Shown: one piece after another, positions 14,099 through 18,652 of the stretch
Position numbering within the stretch: position 1 is the stretch's first letter
Layout: every line of letters starts with the position of its first letter
Assembly: GCA_964345365.1 (NCBI GenBank)
Contig: CAYFQR010000030.1
Span: 1 to 18,652 of the forward strand
Source: RUG754 sp964345365
GTDB taxonomy: Bacteria > Bacillota > Clostridia > Peptostreptococcales > Anaerovoracaceae
DNA: 18,652 bases
Direction: 5' to 3'
Notes under the pieces: model-generated
Told to the model about the DNA's origin: nothing
What the model saw: only the letters and a program-made list of their open reading frames with translations
Database searches by the model: none
Position numbers and translations under genes: made by a program

Positions 14099-15667
14099 AT
14101 GTCAGAAATAAAAGAAAAAGTGAGCGATTTCAGCGCTCAGGATAAAGAAACAAAGGAACCTCAATATTCATTAAGCGATGACAGGCGAGTTAAAGTGTTG
14201 TCGCCGGGAGCTATGGTAATGAAGCGTTTCTTTAGAAACCAAATTGCCATGGCGGGACTTATAATTTTGATATTTATGTTCTCTTTCTCATTTTTGGGAG
14301 GGATAATTTCACCATATTCAGAAGACCAGTTGTTCTATAGAGTGGACGCCATGAACAAGGAATACTGTGCTGCTATCGAAAACACGGAGTTCAGATATGA
14401 TACCGCGCCCGGACAGGAGTTCTCGTCAATTATACAGGCGCAGCTTGTACTTGCGGTTCAGAACGGCAAAGATAAGTTTTTATATGGCGGTAAGAGCTAT
14501 CGCCTAAAGGAGCTCGGAAACGAGTTCTATACGGTGAGTCTGCATGACGGCACGGAGATAGGCATGGCATATAAGGACATATTCTCTCCGAGCAAGTCGG
14601 ATGCCAAACTCACTTATGAGATAAAAAAGCAGGCAATAAAAGCTTATACAAACGGAGAAGACAGCTTTACCGCTGAAGGAAAAGACTACAGGATAGATGA
14701 TGCGGGCATAGTCTATCAGGGCGAAGAGGAATTCGGATATGTCAGCAGATATATCGTGCAGGCTCTGATGGGCGACGTATTCCTAACCCGTGATTTCAAA
14801 GAACAGCTTCTGAACACTCTTAAGGCCGGTCAGGAGAAATTTGAATTCAAGGCTACGGATGGCGAAACTTATGACTATAAGCTGAGCTATAATGCGGCAT
14901 CACACAAGTATACGGTTCTTCAAATGAAGGATGCGAGAGTATATGACACATATTCCGCACCGAGCAAAGAACATTGGCTCGGAACCGATAAGAACGGCAT
15001 GGATATGATGACGAGACTGATGTACGGCGGAAGAGTATCTCTTACTATCGGATTTATAGTTGAGTTTATCGCCTGCCTTATCGGCATCATTTTGGGAGGT
15101 ATGTCCGGCTACTTCGGAGGCTGGGTAGATAATCTCATAATGCGTATAGTCGATATATTCTATTGTATACCTTCGATGCCGATCATAATAATATTGGGTG
15201 CGGCGATGGACGCACAGCTTGTTGACCCTAAGATAAGAATGGTTTACCTCATGCTTATCCTGGGCTTCCTCGGGTGGCCGGGCGTAGCCAGGATGATAAG
15301 GGGGCAGATTCTCTCGCTTAGAGAACAGGAATTCATGACAGCTACGGAGGCGACCGGAATCAGAGTAAGCAGGAGAATATTCAAGCATCTGATACCTAAT
15401 GTGGTGCCGCTTCTCATAGTATCCGCTTCGATGGGCATAGGCGGCACGATTATCACGGAAGCTACGCTCTCGTTCTTGGGATTGGGAGTAAAGTTCCCGT
15501 TCGCTTCATGGGGTAATATAATCAATGACGTTAACAATATTCATGTACTTACGACATATTGGTTTATTTGGATACCTGCGGGTTTCTTACTTCTCATTAC
15601 GGTTCTTGCCTTCAACCTTGTCGGCGACGGACTCAGAGACGCATTTGACCCTCGTATGAAGAGATAG
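14099..15667 (+). CDS. oppC: OppC permease with large extracytoplasmic insertion
   Basis: Second membrane subunit, 522 residues; ordinary OppC has about 300. AAAGGAGG precedes the ATG by 7 bases. The N-terminal cytoplasmic part (1-45) and helix 1 (about 50-72, ending GGIISPYS) are normal. Then residues 73-290, mostly charged and soluble, stand where ordinary OppC has a short loop, before HWLGTDKNGMD (292-302), RVSLTIG and the permease core with the EAA segment (TEATGIRVSRRIFKHLIPN, about 416-434). The insertion contains three divergent repeats, each a helix leading to NG/AGxxxF...GK/GE-x-Y: about 109-146, 173-208 and 233-273. Topology places it outside the membrane, facing OppA. Similar long OppC proteins exist in Clostridia as far as I recall, but I know no function for the domain. 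Confidence 0.92.
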   Translation: MSEIKEKVSDFSAQDKETKEPQYSLSDDRRVKVLSPGAMVMKRFFRNQIAMAGLIILIFMFSFSFLGGIISPYSEDQLFYRVDAMNKEYCAAIENTEFRYDTAPGQEFSSIIQAQLVLAVQNGKDKFLYGGKSYRLKELGNEFYTVSLHDGTEIGMAYKDIFSPSKSDAKLTYEIKKQAIKAYTNGEDSFTAEGKDYRIDDAGIVYQGEEEFGYVSRYIVQALMGDVFLTRDFKEQLLNTLKAGQEKFEFKATDGETYDYKLSYNAASHKYTVLQMKDARVYDTYSAPSKEHWLGTDKNGMDMMTRLMYGGRVSLTIGFIVEFIACLIGIILGGMSGYFGGWVDNLIMRIVDIFYCIPSMPIIIILGAAMDAQLVDPKIRMVYLMLILGFLGWPGVARMIRGQILSLREQEFMTATEATGIRVSRRIFKHLIPNVVPLLIVSASMGIGGTIITEATLSFLGLGVKFPFASWGNIINDVNNIHVLTTYWFIWIPAGFLLLITVLAFNLVGDGLRDAFDPRMKR

Positions 15668-15681
15668 GGAGGAGAGATAAA

Positions 15682-16830
15682 ATGTCAGAAAACAATAACG
15701 GTTATCTTTCCGGAAAAGAATCAAGAAGGATATCCAGAGAAAACAGAAGAATAACCAATGAATTTGAAAAGAAAAGAAAAAGGAAAAATGTACCCGAGTC
15801 CGAATATATGACGAAGATGCATAATCCCGAAAATGCGGTCGAGTTTGACAACCTTCACACCTATTTTTTCACAGATATAGGTACGGTAAAGGCTGTTGAC
15901 GGCGTTACTTTTGAAGTCCCTATCGGTAAGACTGTCGGTGTGGTCGGCGAATCCGGCTGTGGCAAATCCGTAACGAGTTTGTCCCTTATGCAGCTTCTGC
16001 AGAGACCTCAGGGGCAGGTTGTTGACGGTGAAATCAGACTTAATCTCAAAGACGGAAAAGCTGTAGACGTTACGAAAGCTCCGGAAGAACTCATGAGGGA
16101 TTTAAGAGGTAACTATATTTCCATGATATTTCAGGAACCTATGACGGCACTTAATCCCGTATTTAGAATAGGTGAGCAGGTCGATGAGGTAATAATGCTC
16201 CATGACGAAGAAGGCAAAAGTGCGAATGATGCCAAAAAAAGAACTATTGAGCTTCTTAAGCTTGTAGGTATTGCGAACAGCGAGGGAGTATATACGATGT
16301 TTCCGCACGAGCTGTCAGGCGGGATGAGACAGAGGGTTATGATTGCAATGGCGCTCGCATGTAACCCGCGTATAATTATAGCCGATGAACCTACTACAGC
16401 GCTCGACGTTACTATTCAGGCACAGACTTTCGACTTGCTCAGAAATTTGAAAGACAAAATCAATTCTTCCATAATGTTCATAACGCATGACCTCGGAGTT
16501 ATCGCCGAAATGGCGGACTTCGTGGTAGTTATGTACTCGGGAAGGATAGTGGAAGCGGGTACCGCTCAAGAGGTATTCCTCAACCCTCGTCATCCTTATA
16601 CTATCGGACTTATGGCTTCCAAACCGGTTGTAGGCAAAAAGGTTGAAAAACTCTATTCGATACCGGGTAAGGTCCCTAATCCTATTAACATGCCTAACTA
16701 TTGCTATTTCAAAGACAGATGTGAGATGCAATGTGAATTATGCGACGGTGATTACCCTGAATACGTAAACCTTACACCGACACATAGGGTTGCATGCTAT
16801 CGCTACTATGATGAGAAGGGAGAAGATTGA
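15682..16830 (+). CDS. oppD: Oligopeptide ABC transporter ATPase OppD
   Basis: One of the two cytoplasmic ATPases of the importer, 382 residues. GGGAGGAGAG precedes the ATG. Motifs: Walker A GESGCGKS (89-96), signature LSGGMRQR (211-218), Walker B IIIADE (231-236), H-loop His269. The N-terminus has about 50 extra residues, strongly basic and without a fold I recognise (ESRRISRENRRITNEFEKKR within it), before the usual AVEFDNLHTYF. The C-terminal oligopeptide-transporter domain has cysteines at 341, 347, 351, 354 and 372; the first four match the arrangement that binds a [4Fe-4S] cluster in some DppD/OppD proteins. The last base of its stop is the first base of the oppF ATG. Confidence 0.93.
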   Translation: MSENNNGYLSGKESRRISRENRRITNEFEKKRKRKNVPESEYMTKMHNPENAVEFDNLHTYFFTDIGTVKAVDGVTFEVPIGKTVGVVGESGCGKSVTSLSLMQLLQRPQGQVVDGEIRLNLKDGKAVDVTKAPEELMRDLRGNYISMIFQEPMTALNPVFRIGEQVDEVIMLHDEEGKSANDAKKRTIELLKLVGIANSEGVYTMFPHELSGGMRQRVMIAMALACNPRIIIADEPTTALDVTIQAQTFDLLRNLKDKINSSIMFITHDLGVIAEMADFVVVMYSGRIVEAGTAQEVFLNPRHPYTIGLMASKPVVGKKVEKLYSIPGKVPNPINMPNYCYFKDRCEMQCELCDGDYPEYVNLTPTHRVACYRYYDEKGED

Positions 16831-17846
16831 TGACTGATATACTTAAAGAGGGCGAACTTACTCCCGTAACTTATGATGAACAATATCTTCTTATGGTAAA
16901 CGGGTTAAAAAAGTATTTCCCCATCAAGGGTGGAATCGTCTCTAAGACAGTCGGATACGTAAAAGCTGTTGACGGAGTAACCTTTAACCTTAAAAGAGGA
17001 ACTACAATGGGCCTTGTAGGCGAGTCGGGCTGCGGCAAAACTACGGTAGGACGTACGATATTGAGGCTTACGGATTCCAAAACTGCAGGACAGGTTCTTT
17101 TTAACGGCAGGGAAATTTATGACCTTAAAAAAGACGAGTTGAGAAGTCTTCGCCCTAAGATGCAGATAATATTTCAAGACCCTTTTTCAAGCTTGAGTCC
17201 GAGACTTCCGGTCGGAGAAATTATAGGGGAGGCGGTCAGAGAGCACGGAATAGTATCTTCCGAAGAATATAATGATTATATTGACATGGTTATGGATCAG
17301 TGCGGTCTTCAGCCTTTTCATAAGGACAGGTATCCTCATGAATTCTCGGGCGGACAAAGACAGAGAATATGTATCGCAAGGGCTCTTGCGCTTAACCCTG
17401 AATTTGTTGTATGTGATGAGCCGGTATCCGCACTTGACGTATCGATACAGGCACAGATAATAAACCTGCTTGAAGAACTTCAGGCAAAGAGAAAACTTAC
17501 GTACCTCTTCATTTCGCATGATCTTTCGGTTGTAGAGCATATTTCGGATACAATAGGAGTAATGTATCTCGGCGATCTTGTCGAATACGGTCACAAGGAG
17601 AGTATTTTTTCGAATCCGCTTCATCCATATACCGAAGCTCTTTTCTCTGCCATTCCGGTACCCGACCCTACGGTTAAGATGAACAGGATAGTGCTTTCGG
17701 GAAGCATACCTTCGCCTGCCAATCCTCCGAAAGGCTGCAAATTTCATACAAGATGTGCGAAGTGTATGGATATATGCAAGAAAGAAGTTCCGTGCCGGAA
17801 AGAGATTGAACCGGGGCATTTCGTAGTATGTCATCTCTTTGACTGA
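16830..17846 (+). CDS. oppF: Oligopeptide ABC transporter ATPase OppF
   Basis: Partner ATPase of OppD, 338 residues. I use ATG 16830 (TGATG junction with oppD) with AAGGGAGA 8 bases upstream; the TTG three bases earlier is less likely. Motifs: Walker A GESGCGKT (64-71), Q-loop FQDPFSSLSPR, signature FSGGQRQR (172-179), Walker B FVVCDE (192-197), H-loop His230. The tail contains cysteines 303, 309, 312, 316, 322 and 334; C303-x5-C309-x2-C312-x3-C316 resembles a cluster-binding set. Translationally coupled to oppD; only 15 bases separate its stop from the small membrane protein at 17862. Confidence 0.93.
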   Translation: MTDILKEGELTPVTYDEQYLLMVNGLKKYFPIKGGIVSKTVGYVKAVDGVTFNLKRGTTMGLVGESGCGKTTVGRTILRLTDSKTAGQVLFNGREIYDLKKDELRSLRPKMQIIFQDPFSSLSPRLPVGEIIGEAVREHGIVSSEEYNDYIDMVMDQCGLQPFHKDRYPHEFSGGQRQRICIARALALNPEFVVCDEPVSALDVSIQAQIINLLEELQAKRKLTYLFISHDLSVVEHISDTIGVMYLGDLVEYGHKESIFSNPLHPYTEALFSAIPVPDPTVKMNRIVLSGSIPSPANPPKGCKFHTRCAKCMDICKKEVPCRKEIEPGHFVVCHLFD

Positions 17847-17861
17847 TGAGAGCATATAATT

Positions 17862-18140
17862 ATGAATGACGAAAATAACAATGAATTACAGCAGTCAGTT
17901 GTAAACAATGAAGACATGGAGGTTATCGCCGACATGAGCGGATTGGAGCCGAGGTTCAATCCGCTCGGCCGGCTAGGTTTTGTGCGGAATCCCGCACCCG
18001 AAAAAAAGGTGAAAATTGATATCGATTCGGAAGGTCTGATTGCGGCAATAAAAGGAGCTCTTGCGGCCACCTTCGCCATATACTTTGTATATGCTGCCGT
18101 ATTCGGAATTTTTATATATTTATTGACGAAACTTCTTTAG
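17862..18140 (+). CDS. Small single-helix membrane protein at the opp operon end
   Basis: 92 residues. A polar acidic N-terminal part (NDENNNELQQSVVNNEDMEV), a middle segment RFNPLGRLGFVRNPAPEKKVK, then one long helix (about 61-90, ALAATFAIYFVYAAVFGIFIYLL shortened here to its core AATFAIYFVYAAVFGI) and no tail: a tail-anchored or N-in single-pass protein. The gene starts 15 bases after oppF and has only a weak Shine-Dalgarno (GATGAGAG), so it relies on the opp message. I know no family. A small regulatory or stabilising subunit of the transporter is possible but unproven. Confidence 0.75.
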   Translation: MNDENNNELQQSVVNNEDMEVIADMSGLEPRFNPLGRLGFVRNPAPEKKVKIDIDSEGLIAAIKGALAATFAIYFVYAAVFGIFIYLLTKLL

Positions 18141-18154
18141 ATATATCTTATAGC

Positions 18155-18183
18155 GGAGGCGGCAATTTGCCGACAGTACAATG
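18155..18183 (+). promoter_or_regulatory. Shine-Dalgarno separated from its ATG by a hairpin
   Basis: GGAGG at 18155-18159 is 21 bases from the ATG at 18181, too far for normal initiation. The 13 bases directly after it, CGGCAA-T-TTGCCG (18160-18172), form a perfect small hairpin; looping them out leaves ACAGTACA, an ideal 8-base spacing. Confidence 0.5.
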
Positions 18184-18652
18184 AAGAAAAAGAAATTGAT
18201 TTCAAAGACGCAAATATTCTATCTCTCAATTATGAGTTTTTGATTTTTTTAAGTCTTGTGTTCTTTTCGCAATACAAAAAATCTCTGAACAGAGACCCGT
18301 CAGACCCCTTAAGTGCTATATGGGGGATATCTGCAGAGGAATTCGAAGAGATTATCCTTATTTTCTTCATTATGTCGACAATTTTGTACTTTTCTGTAAT
18401 ATTCTTCCTTGCAGGTAAATCTCAAAAGTTTTTCAGAGGACAGAATGCGCTCATAACTTCACTTCTAAATGATTATGATATCATCTACTATGTCAGCCTA
18501 TATGACGATAAGCTTAAGGATGAGGCGGAAAGCTATCACTTCAGCGACACCTTCAAAGATATATTCGACGAAGAAAAGGCCGGAAAGCGTTTCTCCAACA
18601 TTTTGCAAATTAACAGTCAAAAAACTTATGTAAACTCGCTTGAAAATCAATG
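18181..18652 (+). CDS. Two-helix membrane sensor-like protein, frameshifted, partial
   Basis: The 3' end lies beyond the window. From ATG 18181 the frame gives MKKKKLISKTQIFYLSIMSF and stops at TGA 18241-18243. The neighbouring frame is open from 18141 to the window end and continues the same helix: LIFLSLVFFSQYKK, an outside loop of about 25 residues, a second helix (IILIFFIMSTILYFSVIFFLA), then a cytoplasmic part (NDYDIIYYVSLYDDKLKDE) reminiscent of the PAS-like stretch of GGDEF sensor proteins. A one-base backward shift in the T run 18237-18241 joins both into a normal N-in two-helix protein. Causes: a real mutation, a sequencing error, or slippage. The alternative is an ATT start at 18165 in the long frame, which would put a polar stretch first. 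The product identity is a guess. Confidence 0.55.

Noticed and set aside
16827..16829. TTG start for oppF
   Set aside because: ATG three bases later has better spacing to the ribosome-binding site and forms the common TGATG coupling.
17187..17855. 222-residue ORF on the minus strand
   Set aside because: It is the mirror of oppF, whose frame has all ATPase motifs; no ribosome-binding site or recognisable domain on the minus strand.

Overview
The window looks like the chromosome of an anaerobic, low-to-moderate-GC Firmicute of the class Clostridia. The sigma-A promoters are close to consensus (TTGCAA/TTGACT, 16-18 bp spacers, TATAAT/TAAAAT), the ribosome-binding sites are strong (AGGAGG, AAAGGAGG), lipoproteins carry LAGC/LTGC/MAAC lipoboxes, and the gene set includes a DUF134 regulator with an Mrp ATPase, an M3 oligopeptidase and a long-form Opp transporter. 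A relative of Mogibacterium/Eubacterium (Family XIII-like) is my guess from protein flavour only; there is no rRNA or other marker to settle it.

Layout. 1-815: a small ORF and the decayed, internally deleted remains of a membrane diguanylate cyclase, closed by a bidirectional terminator. 816-3800 (minus strand): a three-gene btuF-btuC-btuD type vitamin B12 importer with tightly overlapping genes, preceded by a sigma-A promoter, a cobalamin-riboswitch-like leader and an intrinsic terminator. 3883-5400 (plus, divergent): an APC-family amino-acid transporter with its own promoter. 5593-7020: a two-gene operon, a DUF134/UPF0251 DNA-binding protein and an Mrp/NBP35-type Fe-S carrier ATPase, behind a promoter embedded in repeated TATGNCATA elements. 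7031-7343: a promoter, a structured leader and a very small lipoprotein that is easy to miss. 7408-8218: a YwaF/TIGR02206-like membrane protein with its own promoter. 8330-10591: an M3 oligoendopeptidase and an unknown four-helix membrane protein. 10659-18140: an oligopeptide ABC transporter operon (oppA-oppB-oppC-oppD-oppF) ending in a small single-helix membrane protein. 18155-end: the start of another membrane protein, apparently frameshifted near its beginning and cut by the window edge.

How the genes work together. The Opp operon imports peptides and the M3 peptidase just upstream would cut them in the cytoplasm; with the APC transporter this suggests an amino-acid/peptide-fermenting lifestyle. 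The Btu importer supplies B12 and its leader should shut it off when cobalamin is plentiful. The most unusual items are the Opp transporter, where both the binding protein (about 130 extra residues) and the OppC permease (about 215 extra extracytoplasmic residues made of three divergent repeats) are enlarged; the DUF134 promoter with its spaced operator-like repeats and the protein's duplicated 15-residue tail; the small lipoprotein behind a structured leader; and the last gene, whose Shine-Dalgarno is separated from its ATG by a small hairpin and whose reading frame breaks at a T-run. All family names are from recognition by eye; no search was run.
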